A stretch of DNA of 64,000 bases from Daucus carota subsp. sativus (taxonomy: Eukaryota; Streptophyta; Magnoliopsida; Apiales; Apiaceae), in contig NC_030383.2 in assembly GCF_001625215.2 (NCBI RefSeq), positions 54,432,380-54,496,379 of the forward strand, read 5' to 3'. Numbering within the stretch: position 1 is the first letter of the stretch; each line of letters opens with the position of its first letter. Below are positions 10,640 through 21,635 of the stretch, in pieces. A program made the position numbers and the translations under genes. The notes under the pieces are model-generated. The model made no database searches and was not told the origin of the DNA. It saw only the letters and a list, made by a program, of their open reading frames with translations.

Positions 10640-12869
10640 TTAGGTGTTGACACTCATAGCTCTTATGTCTTTAAGCAAACGATTGAAGTTATGATGAGAT
10701 GATCCACCCTGATCAGCAACACTCTGGCCAGCAAGTTTGGCCATCACAGAAGAAGATTTCTCAAATTCATCTTTCCTGTCCTCCATAATTTCCCTCACTG
10801 TCTTTTCGATCAGAATTCTATCACAATTGTCTTTCATATCAATTCCAACTTTCCAGACTTCTTGTACAAACCTACTAATCACTTGCTGGTCGACGATATA
10901 TGGCCAGCATATCATTGGCACTCCCTCGACTAGACTCTCCAGAGTTGAGTTCCAGCCACTGTGAGTCAAAAATAATCCAATAGCAGGGTGTGCTAAAACT
11001 TCCTCTTGGAAAACCCAACTTACAATGCAACCCCTTTCTTTTGTAGCATCAGATAGTTCTGCTGGAATTGCATATTTACTGTCCTTTCCAGCAATTGATC
11101 CTGGCCGTAGAGCCCATAAAAATCGTTTCCCACTATTCACTATACCATGCCACAACTCCATTAGCTGGTCCACTGTCATGACTGCAATACTTCCAATGCT
11201 GACATAAATAACAGATTTTTGCGGTTGAGCATCTAGCCAGGTCATGCAGCTTTTGTCATCTTCCCATAGGCTATTTGAGGAACTGGTATGTGAGGAGGCT
11301 TTTTGTGCTGAAAGGAGAATAGACTTGTGGAGTGAATGGAGAGGGCCTATGTTATAAATGTTCGGACAGAGGGTGCTTATTTGAGATATAATTGGTCCGT
11401 CGATGTTTTCAGAAGTGTTGAGTAGCAACCCTTGAGACCGCGGGATTTCTTGAATTTCTTTCAGAATAAATTGAATGATAGGATGGTTTAGATCGCTGAT
11501 CCGAAAAAAGCTAGGAAGATCACGCCCCCTGAGAAAATTCTTTGTTCCCGGCACACCAGATACCTTTCTATCGTAATCCTCTTCTGCAGTTTGTTAACAA
11601 TGATATATAATTGCATTAGTTCAAAGAATTTGCTAGTTAAGACAGTTCAAGTGATAGTTTCAGACTTTCAGAGCAGAATGCTTGATTATTTAGTAACAAG
11701 AGCATTTAAAGGAGGCAAGTTCCAGAGCAGAATGCAGTTTCATAAATGATAATTTAATATTTAAATTACTTCGACAACCCCAGAACAAACATTAGATACT
11801 ATATTTGAATAATGTTTTTTTTTTAAGAATAACTTCAAATTTATTAAACTCTTTTGCAGAACAAGAACTCTGTTCTTTATCTCTTCTTTCCTAAGGCTGG
11901 AAACTTATCTGATCATGAAGCAAACATATAATGAAAAAAGTAGCAGTACTCACACATAAACTAGAATTGTACTGCTGTCATGATCGTAAAAATCGGGAAT
12001 CAAAACTAATCAGTTGACATACCAATTCAGGATTTATTGGAGATTTTTCGGATGAATCGGGGATTTTTAGTGAAATCGGAGTGTAGGTGAATTTTTTTAA
12101 GGATTAATCGAGGATTAGTCGGAGATTTTTTTCAAAATTAAGGATTTTTAGATAACTTTTGCTGCTGCAATAAATTATAATAATATTCAAGTATATAAAA
12201 CTTGATCCTACAAAGAATCAAGGGTTGGCATAGTATGTATATATGGAACAGTATTACTCAGCTCAACAACACATCACTACAAGTCTACAACCAACAAGCC
12301 ATGGTGACAAAATTAAAGCATATACCTTTGAAAGGAACTTCTCCCAACTCAATGAGCCTTGGGAGACAGAAAAAGGTCCACAGAGCACAAGGGCTGATAG
12401 TCTCAAAATACATCAGTGGAATCCCAATCTCTTTAGCTAGATCAACAGCAAAACTGTAGAATCCATCTGCAATTACGAAACTCACTGGACTGCTGGACTT
12501 GGAACTGAGCTTCCCACTGGTCAACATCTCTACGAAGATCGGCTTCATTACTTCCTGTATACCATTGGCAACATCCAGAAACTTGTCACCCGTACGCGGA
12601 TGGTCTTCAGGAAGGCCATCTGGAATGGCTTCAAAGCGAAATTCAGGATAATTGTCGAACCTGGACTGAACATGGGTGTGCTTGAGCAGGCAGTTCTGGA
12701 TGTAGTCTGTGTTGAGGAAGGTGCATTGGAGTCCATTGAGAGCCAGAAGCTCAGCTAGTTTGAGCATACAATTTACAGGACCCTGTAATGGTAAGGGGAA
12801 GAGGAGTACATGAGGAGATTTCACTTTATCTTTTCCCATCTTAGAGCTTGTTCTTCCAACTAGACTCAT
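10640..12869 (-). CDS. UGT-1: UGT709-like UDP-glucosyltransferase
   Basis: This is a GT1-family enzyme that transfers sugar from UDP-glucose to a small molecule in the cytosol. Relatives are often annotated as 7-deoxyloganetic acid glucosyltransferase-like; the true acceptor is unknown. Exon 1 is 12326-12869 and exon 2 is 10640-11583, joining as PFK-E-EDYDRKVSG; about 495 aa. The catalytic His is in SPHVLLFPLPLQG and the partner Asp in IADGF. The PSPG box runs from WVFQEEVLAHPAIG to IVDQQ and ends in Gln, typical of UDP-glucose users. It has THSGWNS where many UGTs have HCGW. Two in-frame Met codons are possible starts; the second (MGKDKVKS) aligns with the start of UGT-2. The 742-base intron carries repeats of GATTTTT/ATCGG type near 11980-12170. 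Its closest partner in the cluster is UGT-3. Confidence 0.9.
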
Positions 12870-13433
12870 TTATTGATGTAATAGGAGAATCTTTTGCTCT
12901 ATTCTTTGGAGGACCCCTGCTGGTATCTTTTTTGATATTTATATGAACTGAATCAATATTTATCCATTTCTACACGGGCCAATTATTTGCACGCGTTCTG
13001 CATTCTGTATATATTTTTTATATGATTTTGCTATATTTTTCGAACCTTTTTTCTTGTTAGAGCGCGACCCAATTTCATTAAAATTCGAAAGATCCAATAT
13101 TACTAGAACTCCACCGGAACTTGAACAAAGCACTAAAAACTTAACAAAAATTAGCAACTAATTAGCTCTGAAATGGTATTTTAACTAACTTTACTGTCTA
13201 CGACAATGACTTATACCTTAGTGATCTTCATTTGTATTATGCACCTAATATTAAACTAACAACCCTTGTCTTGTTAGCTTCATTTTTGTCAATTACCTAA
13301 CTTATCTGTCCCTGATTGGCTTTCATATATGTTCTGTACCTAAACACCTGATTTTCTAAATAGCTTTGAAGCAGCTCCTTTCATTTGTTTCATTCATTTG
13401 CACATAAGTATTAGTACACCTGTAAACAATTAG
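12870..13433. other. Intergenic between UGT-2 and UGT-1
   Basis: The 5' flank of UGT-1 (12870-12960) is recognisably similar to the 5' flank of UGT-3 at 17995-18065, both with GGAGGACCCCTGCTG. The remainder shows no gene or clear repeat. Confidence 0.5.
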
Positions 13434-15036
13434 TCACGAGCTAGGTTTCAACAGTCTCATCATTTTTATGTCTTCAACCAGACGACTGAAATTACAGTGC
13501 GAAGATCCATCTTGATCACCGACACTTTGCCTAGCAAGTTTGGCCATCCTGGAACAAGATTTCTGAAATTCATCTTTCTTATCCTCCATAATTTCCCTCA
13601 CTGCCTTTTCAATTGCAACTCTATCATACCTGTCCTTAAGATCGATGCCAACCTTCCATACTTCTTGAACAAATCGACTATTCACTTGCTGGTCCAACAA
13701 ATACGGCCAACATATCATAGGCACCCCCTCAATCAAGCCCTCCAAAGTAGAGTTCCAACCACTATGAGTAAAAAATAATCCTATAGCAGGATGTGCTAAA
13801 ACTTGTTCCTGAAACACCCAACTGACGATACAACCTCTATCCTTTGTAGCATCGGATAGTTCCTCCACAGTCTTAGACTTTTCGTCTTTGTCAGCAATTG
13901 ATCCAGGCCGTAAGGCCCATAAAAACCGCTTACCACTATACACTATACCACACCACAACTCCAAAAGCTGATCCCCTGTCAAGATTGCAAGACTTCCAAT
14001 GCTAATATAAATAACTGATTTATGCGGTTGAGCATCTAGCCAGGTCATGCAGCTGTTATCATCCTCCCATAGACTATTTGAATAATTGGCCTGTTCTGAG
14101 GTTTTCTGTGCTGATAATAGAATAGACTTGTAGAGTGCATGGAGAGGGCCAATGGAATAAATATTTGGACAATGAGAGCTTAATTGGGATATAATAGGCC
14201 CGTCTATGTGTTCAGATGTGTTGAGTATCATTCCTTGAGATCGTGGGATTTCATGAATCTCCTGTAGATTATATTGAATGATACGATCGCTTAAGTCCCT
14301 GATTCGGAAAAAGCTAGGCAGATCACGACACCTGAGAAAATTTTCAGTTCCGCATACTCCAGTTACCCTTTTATCATACTCCTCCTCTGAAATCATTTAC
14401 ATAATTTTAATAGTGTCAACTACCACATTCTTTGGTCTAATGCAACTACTCAATTCATTGCCAATGATGGATTTTAAATGACAGGATTTTAAAAACGCAT
14501 AAAAATAAGGGTACTTATTTACCTTTGAATGGAACTTCTCCTAGCTCAATGAGCCTTGGAAGACAAAAATAGGTCCAGAGAGCACAAGGGCTGATAGTGT
14601 CAAAATAAAGTATTGGAATCCCGACATCTTTAGCAACATCGACAACAAAAGTGTAGCCACCATCTGCTATTATGCAAGTCACCGGTGTGCTGGACTTGGA
14701 ACTCATCTTTCCAAAAGTCAACATCTCTATGAAAAGTGGCTTCATTACTTCCTCAATACCATCGGCAAGATCCAGTAACTTATCACTAGAGCGCGGATGG
14801 TCTTCAGAAAGGCCATCTGGGATGGTTTCAAAATGAAATTCAGGATAGTTACTAAATCGGGACTGAACATTGGTGTGTTTGAGGAGGAGATTCTGGATGT
14901 AAATTGTGTTGAGGAAGGTGACACGGAGTCTGTTAATAGCGAAAAGCTCAGCTAGTTTGAGCATGCAATTCACTGGTCCTTGTAATGGCAAGGGAAAGAT
15001 AAGTACATGAGGTGATACTACTTCATCCTTGCTCAT
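13434..15036 (-). CDS. UGT-2: UGT709-like UDP-glucosyltransferase
   Basis: Exon 1 is 14523-15036 and exon 2 is 13434-14386, separated by a 136-base intron; about 488 aa. It starts directly at MSKDEVVSPHV, which supports the shorter start in the paralogues. The catalytic His (SPHVLIF) and the Asp of IADGGY are present. The PSPG box runs from WVFQEQVLAHPAIG through THSGWNSTLEGLIEG to LLDQQ, with the terminal Gln. The STLEGL variant groups it with UGT-4 and UGT-5, whereas UGT-1 and UGT-3 have STLESL. It is full length with no damage seen. Expected role is glucosylation of a small lipophilic acceptor such as a terpenoid or phenolic; which one cannot be read from the sequence. Confidence 0.9.
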
Positions 15037-15924
15037 CTTAAAGGTTTAAATTTCTTCGAACAGTGCTGATTATTGTTACTATCAAGGACTGTTTTCTATG
15101 AGAAGGCCTGCTGATACATCAGAAAGAAATGCAGTACTTTATAGGAACTTCTTGTGGTTTATAATTAAATACTTTGACATCAGATATGATTCTAGCAATC
15201 TTTGCTTACTATGTATTGCACGCTTGCGTCCATACATGTACAAATTAAAATAAATAAATTGAAACTTGTTCTCCGTTCTCTTCATACTAAGCAATCAAAT
15301 TAGTATTTTCTGACTATTTTAGTTTGGGGACAAGCGATATGCGACCAAACCAAGGATCATTGTATGACATCATTTCACCAGATTGACAAATGAAAGCCAT
15401 GATTAACATATAGATAAAGATTAAGTCATTGTAACAAAGATTATTGTGAGTATTCTTAGAGATACTGTACTATTACTGTATTATGGGATAGTTGGTGACG
15501 ATAAACAGAGACCTTATTTATAGAAAACAAAAGGCTCAAGTTTCAGTTTTGTCATATTCTATTTATTTGTAGTTTACTTCTATGATACTAAATGGTATAG
15601 TGTCAAGACTCACAAGGCACCATGATTCAAAGTCATACATGAATATCTGGGAATGGAAAATGAAGTTTGCTTGCTGCCTCAAGTGCTTTTACTTGCACAT
15701 ATATGTTTTTTGTTAGGATGGGAGACTGGAATTTCTGGAGAAAGGTACATCGATCTTGTTTCATAATGAGATCATCAATAAAACACTAGTCTTACAAAGT
15801 AAAGATTGAGAATATTCCCAAGAAGGAAACCAATAGAAAAATATCAGATTCTGAAATCTTCAGTACAAGTTGATGGTTTAAAATGATATTACCATACAAT
15901 GGAATTAGTACACATATTTAGCAG
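15037..15924. other. Intergenic between UGT-3 and UGT-2
   Basis: No gene is seen. Bases near 15541-15640 resemble 18415-18510 and 26826-26910: each lies between a UGT-2-type and a UGT-1-type gene. This supports duplication of a two-gene block rather than single genes. Confidence 0.5.
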
Positions 15925-17984
15925 CTAGTCATGAGCTGGTGTCCTCTGTGTCATCTCTCTAATGTCTTCAACCAAGCGATTAAAATTATAACGGGCTGAT
16001 CCACCTTGATCAGCAACACTTTGATGTGCAAGCTTGGCAATCTTGGAAGCTGAACTCTCAAACTCATCTTTCTTATCCTCCATAATTTCCCTCACTGCCT
16101 TTTCGAATGTAACTCTATCACAACTGTCTTTCAAGTCAATGCCAACCCTCCATACTTCTTGTACAAGCCTACTATTCACTTGTTGGTCCACAAAATATGG
16201 CCAACAAATCATTGGCACTCCCTCAACTAAACTCTCCAGAGTTGAGTTCCAGCCACTGTGAGTCAAAAATAATCCTATAGCAGGGTGTGCTAAAACTTCC
16301 TCTTGGAAAACCCAACTCACAATACAGCCCCTCTCTTTTGTAGCTTCTGAAAGTTCTGGCGGAATTGCATATTTATCATCCTCTCCAGCAATTGATCCAG
16401 GTCGCAAGGCCCATAAAAATCGTTTTCCACTATTCACTATACCATGCCACAACTCCTTGAGCTGGTCCACTGTCATGACTGCAAGACTTCCAATGCTAAT
16501 ATAAATAACTGATTTTTGCGGTTGGGCGTCTAGCCAGGTCATGCAGCTTTTGTCATCTTCCCACAGGCTATTTGAGGAATTGATATGTGATGAGGCTTTT
16601 TGTGTTGAAAGGAGAATAGACTTGTGGAGTGAATGGAGAGGACCTATGTTATAAATGTTTGGACAGAGAGTGCTTATCTGGGATATCATTGGCCCGTCTA
16701 TGAGTTCTGATGAGTTAAGTATCAGTCCTTGAGACCTTGGAATTTGTTGAATTTCTTTTAGAATACACTGAATAATAGGATGGTTAAGATCAGTGTTCCG
16801 GAAATAGCTGGGGAGATCACGCTGCCTGAGAAAATTTTCGGCCCCTGGTACCCCAGAAACCTTTCTATCATAATCCTCCTCTGAAATTGATTAACAGATA
16901 AAATTACTTTGACAATTTTCTAGTCAAAAAAGCATTTTAAGTAAAACTTGCCTACATGAATGTTTGTAGCCCTGTGCATTAAAAGGAGGTAAATAATGAT
17001 ATTCTGCAGGTTAAGGTTCATACTGGAGACCTTTTACCACCCTAACAACACGAGAACAATTTTTTTTTTTTGCAACATTTTTGTATTGTGTTGGGCAGAA
17101 TTTGATAGTTAATCTCAAACAATGTTATTCTTATAAAATACCTTCAGATTTAATAAACATTTTCCGTGGAAGAACTCTGTTCTTTAGCCTTTCTTTCTAA
17201 AGGTCAGAAACCTAGCGGATTATGAAGTAAAAAGAACAGATAAAAAGATAGCAGTACATAAATACATACTTAGGAAGTGTAATACTGTGGTTAATTTGAA
17301 GAAATTTCAAGAGGATATTAAGCATAAATCTGCAGAGAATTAATAGTTAGCATAGTGTTCATATCTGGAACAGTATCTTTAATTTATCCTAACTATCCAG
17401 CAAAAAGGCATGTAGATAAAAAATCAAAGCAACTACTTACCTTTGAAAGGAACCTCTGCTAAGTCAATGAGCCTTGGGAGACAGAAAAAGGCCCATTGAG
17501 CACAAGGGCTGATTGTCGGAAAATACACAAGTGGAATCCCAGCATCCTTAGCTAGATCAGCAGCAAAACTGTAAAACCCATCTGATATTATGAAAGACAC
17601 CGGCTTGGTTGACTTAGAACTGAGGTTTCCATTGGTCAACATCTCTATGAAAAGTGGCCTCATTACTTCCTCTATACCATTAGTAATATCCACAAACTTA
17701 TCAGCCGTCCGCGGATGGTGTTGGTGCAGGCCATCTGGGATGGTTTCAAAACGAAATCCAGGATAATTTTCAAACCGAGATTGGACATGGGTGTGCTTGA
17801 GCAGGCAGTTCTGGATGTAGTCTGTGTTGAGGAAGGTGACATGGAGTCCATTAATAGCCAAAAGCTCAGCTAGTTTGAGCATACAATTAACTGGACCTTG
17901 CAATGGTAAGGGGAAAATGAGTACATGAGGAGATTTTACTTTATTATTTCCCATCTTAGATCTTGTTCTTCCAACTGTGTTCAT
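15925..17984 (-). CDS. UGT-3: UGT709-like UDP-glucosyltransferase
   Basis: Exon 1 is 17441-17984 and exon 2 is 15925-16880, with a 560-base intron; about 499 aa from the first Met. Exon 2 is open throughout; it begins at the acceptor before EEDYDRKVSGVPGAENF. Catalytic His, Asp and a PSPG box ending VDQQ are intact. The 5' flank and part of the intron resemble UGT-1, so the two are older duplicates. The first exon and its 5' flank also belong to the 3.7-kb segment duplicated at 20980-29379, which is the source of the orphan exon broken by the Copia element. Two Met codons (MNTVG and MGNNK) could start the protein. Confidence 0.9.
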
Positions 17985-18649
17985 TGTTAATTAAACTACA
18001 CTAGGGGAATATTTTCTTTTTCTTGGAGGACCCCTGCTGATGCTGATATCTTTATCTGTATTTATATGATTATATATAATGTAGATATAGGCTCGCGCTC
18101 AAGTGAAAACAATCTTAGTTTTATATGGATTTTCTAGTTTTTGTTCTCTAATATTACTTTTGGCACTTACATGCTCCAATGACTCACATGTCACATGTTC
18201 ACTTTTATTCGCCGTAAACATATGCATCGGGGTGATGATGCTCTGTATAATAAAGGCACAAGCAAACAAATACCTCTGCAGTTTCGAATTGCATTCCAGA
18301 ACTCACAAATAACTGAGTCATTTGCCTGGTACTTTGGCACTCTGCAGTTGAGAATTGCATTCTGGAACTCACAAATAACTACTTTGGCACTTTGCTGTAC
18401 ATATATGAGCCAAGTGTCATTTCTGTAACTTCTTACTCATTTGTAGTTCACTTCTTTAACACTAAAATGGCAGTGTCAGACTCATAAAGCATTGTGATTC
18501 AGATTCATATAGTTGATTGCACATATGCGTTTGTATTAGTAGTAACCATGACAATATCTTCGAAAAGAATTTTAGTCACAAAATCTTTATTACAAGCTGA
18601 TGGTCTGAAATCATACTGAAAAATTGATACAAGTATAAATATATTGCAG
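17985..18649. other. Intergenic between UGT-4 and UGT-3
   Basis: No gene is seen. A block containing GGAACTCACAAATAACT or a near copy occurs twice (about 18289-18340 and 18355-18385), a small local duplication. The whole stretch recurs at 26338-27049 with scattered differences. Confidence 0.5.
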
Positions 18650-20483
18650 CTACTCATGAGCTGGTGTCCTCTGTGTCATCACCCTAATGTCTTCAACCAA
18701 GCGATTAAAACTGCAATGGGCCAATCCACTTTGGTCAGAAACACTCTGCCTAGCAAGTTTGGACATCTTGGAAGCAGAACTCTCAAATTCATCTTTCTTA
18801 TCCTCCATAATTTCCCTCACTGCCTTTTCAATTGTAACTCTGTCACAAGTGTCTTTCATATCGATTCCAACCCTCCATACTTCTTGTACAAACCTGCTGT
18901 TCACTTGTTGGTCGACGAAATAAGGCCAACAAATCATTGGCACTCCCTCTACTAAACCCTCCAAGGTTGAGTTCCAACCACTGTGAGTCAAAAATAATCC
19001 AATAGCAGGGTGTGCTAAAACTTCCTCTTGAAATACCCAACTCACTATACACCCCCTCTCCTTCGTAGCATCAGAAAGTTCAGCCGGGATTGCATCATCA
19101 CCATCTTTACCAGCAATTGATCCAGGTCGTTGAGGCCACAAAAACCGCTTTCCACTATTCACTATGCCATGCCACAACTCCATAAGCTGGTCTTTTGTCA
19201 TGACTGCAAGACTTCCAATGCTAACATAAATCACCGATTTTTGAGGCTGGGCGTCTAGCCAGGTCATGCAGCTCTTGTCATCTTCCCATAGACTATTAGA
19301 AGAATTGTCTTGTGATGAGCCTTTCTGAGCTGAAAGTAAAATAGACTTGTGGAGCACATGGAGAGGACCTATGGAATAAGTTTTTGGACATATAGTGCTT
19401 AGTTGGGAAACAATAGGCCCGTCTATGTGTTCAGATGTGTTAAGTATCATTCCTTCGGATCGTGGGAATTCTTTAACCTCCTGCAGAATAAGTTGAACTA
19501 TACGTTGGTTTAGGTCACTTGTGCGGAAAAAGCTGGGCAGATCACGGTACCTCAGAAAATTCTCACATCCGAGCACACCCTTAACCTTTCTGTCATAATC
19601 CTCTTCTGAAATTATTTGACAGTTTTGAAGATTGCATCAGTTTGAAAGCAATGGTAGTTAACAAGTTTAAATGTAAGACACTTAAATTAAACTGATTTAC
19701 TATAACAAAAAAGACTACTTGATGGACTTATCAATCAAAATACTTGCCAAAATTTCACCTTTCATATTGAGTTTTTTTAAAAAAAATTTGAATTTCTGAA
19801 GGACCAAGTTGTTGCATCTAGTAAAGACTATATATGTTACGACAGGCTTAAGAACATGAATCATCTTACAGGTACCTGGAAATTACATAGTTTTTGCAGA
19901 ATTTGTGATGAATATCTGAAAACAAATTAAGTTAAGTTATGTATTTACCTTTAAAAGGAACCTCTCCCAGCTCAATGAGCCTTGGAAGACAGAAAAATGT
20001 CCAAAGAGCACAAGGGCTGATCGTGTCGAAATAAATAAGTGGAATCCCAGCACCCTTAGCTACATCAACAGCAAAACTGAAGAATCCATCTGCTATCATG
20101 CAAGTCACTGGCTTGCTTGACTTGAAACTAAGCTTTCCATAAGTCAACATCTCTTTCAGAAGTGGCTTCGATACTTCCTCTATACCATTAGCAATATCAA
20201 TGAATTTATCACCTGTCCGCGGATGGCCTTCGGGCAGGCCATCCGGGACGGTTTCAAAGTTAAATCCAGGATAATTTTGGAACCGGGACTGAATATTGGT
20301 GTTTTTGAGCAGGCAGTTGTGGATGTAGTCTGTGTTGAGGAAGGTGACAGCAAGGTGGTTAAGAGCCAAAAGCTCGGCGAGTTTGAGCATGCAATTCACA
20401 GGTCCTTGTAGTGGCAAGGGGAAGATGAGTACATGGGGAGATTCTGCTTCATCCTTGCCCATCTCAAAGGTTTTTCTTTCCAC
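18650..20483 (-). CDS. UGT-4: UGT709-like UDP-glucosyltransferase
   Basis: Exon 1 is 19949-20483 and exon 2 is 18650-19605, with a 343-base intron; about 496 aa. The start MERKTFEMGKDEAES has a second Met aligned with the UGT-2 start. Catalytic His (SPHVLIF), Asp (IADGFF) and PSPG box (WVFQEEVLAHPAIG to YFVDQQ) are intact. At the segment following the PSPG-preceding FLW it reads FLWPQRPGS, where UGT-1 to UGT-3 have FLWALRPGS, a change shared only with UGT-5. UGT-4 and UGT-5 are recent duplicates, offset by exactly 8400 bases. Their first exons, introns and the 5' part of exon 2 look identical; a handful of residue differences lie in the 3' part of exon 2. Confidence 0.9.
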
Positions 20484-20905
20484 TATGCTTAGTCAATATT
20501 GGTTAAGGTTTTTTCTAAAACCCCTTCCATTCATTTCTATACAGTTTTTTCATTATTTGGCATGCATGTTTATAAAATATAATTTTTTAATTTATATTTA
20601 AAAAGTTTTGTTTCTAAATGAAATTTAAATATTAAATTTTTTTATTCATTAAAAACAATTCAAAGTAAATTATAAAATTATATTTTGTATTTTATAAAAA
20701 AAATAGAATACATGTCGAGCCCTAACTCAATCACAAAATATGTTTTATTATTTGTCCCAAGACATTAATTATATTACTTAAAGTTGTCCGGTTTTATTTA
20801 AGTATTATTTTTGAATCTTATTTTAGTATTATTGAGTTGCCTCGGCCCTTGAGCAACCTTGACTCTAAATTAAAAAAACAAAACAAAACAAGAATTAATA
20901 CTATA
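20484..20905. other. 5' flank of UGT-4, AT-rich
   Basis: This holds the UGT-4 promoter region and AT-rich DNA. I see no clear TATA box. It is the same, base for base as far as I can read, as 28884-29305. Confidence 0.55.
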
Positions 20906-20979
20906 CTCCCTCCGTCCCATTGGATTGTATACAGTTTCCTTTTTGGGACGTCCCACCAATTGTATACATACCAAAAATA
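20906..20979. repeat. Truncated Tc1/mariner-type MITE at the duplication junction
   Basis: The left 74 bases of a MITE begin CTCCCTCCGTCCCATTGG after TA. The same MITE is complete at 29306-29617. The truncation marks the tandem duplication breakpoint. Confidence 0.85.
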
Positions 20980-21426
20980 CATACTTAGGATGTGTAATTC
21001 TGCGGTTAATTTGAAAAAATATCGACGAGGATATTAAGCATACATCTACATAGAATTAATAGTTAGCATAGTGTTCATATCTGGAACAGTATCTTTAATT
21101 TATCCTAACTATCCAGCAGAAAGGCATGTAGATAAAAATCAAAGCAAGTACTCACCTTTGAAAGGAACCTCTGCTAACTCAATGAGCCTTGGGAGACAGA
21201 AAAAGGCCCATTGAGCACAAGGGCTGATTGTCGGAAAATACACAAGTGGAATCCCAGCATCCTTAGCCAGATCAGCAGCAAAACTGTAAAACCCATCTGA
21301 TATTATGAAAGACACCGGCTTGGTTGACTTAGAACTGAGGCTTCCATTTGTCAACATCTCTATGAAAAGCGGCCTCATTACTTCCTCTATACCATTAGTA
21401 ATATCCACAAACTTATCAGCCGTCCG

Positions 21427-21635
21427 TAACAGCTATAACAGCTAGTGCAATCCCTGTAATCATGGAACTGACTATAGCAATACGTGTGCATATCTTAAGC
21501 ATTTAATTATGTAACATTTTTAGAGTCTGGATCCACAATCAGTGGAGTGCTTCTAGCAATAGACTCTTAACTTCTTGTATATATATTTACACTCAGGCAT
21601 GAGCAATGAAATAACAAAAAGACACAATTCCTTTA
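21427..21635 (+). repeat. 5' LTR of the Copia element
   Basis: 209 bases, starting TAACAGC and ending CCTTTA, indistinguishable by eye from the 3' LTR. The primer-binding site begins at the next base. Confidence 0.9.

Larger units (their letters stand above)
17265..20979. repeat. Tandem segmental duplication, unit A (3.7 kb)
   Basis: Unit A holds the first exon of UGT-3, the intergenic region, all of UGT-4 and the left part of a MITE. Its left edge is near AAATACATACTTAGG at about 17268. It matches unit B (20980-29379) once the Copia insertion is removed: 8400 minus about 4668 bases leaves about 3.7 kb. The last 1642 bases (19338-20979) look identical to 27738-29379. Confidence 0.85.

Noticed and set aside
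16681-16880. UGT-3 second exon starting only at 16689
   Set aside because: The frame is open through to the acceptor at 16881 and encodes the expected EEDYDRKVSG segment; the apparent late start is only the first in-frame Met.
18103-18428. Overlapping small frames between UGT-3 and UGT-4
   Set aside because: They are not preserved in the duplicated copy at 26480-26830 and match no family; treated as non-coding spacer.
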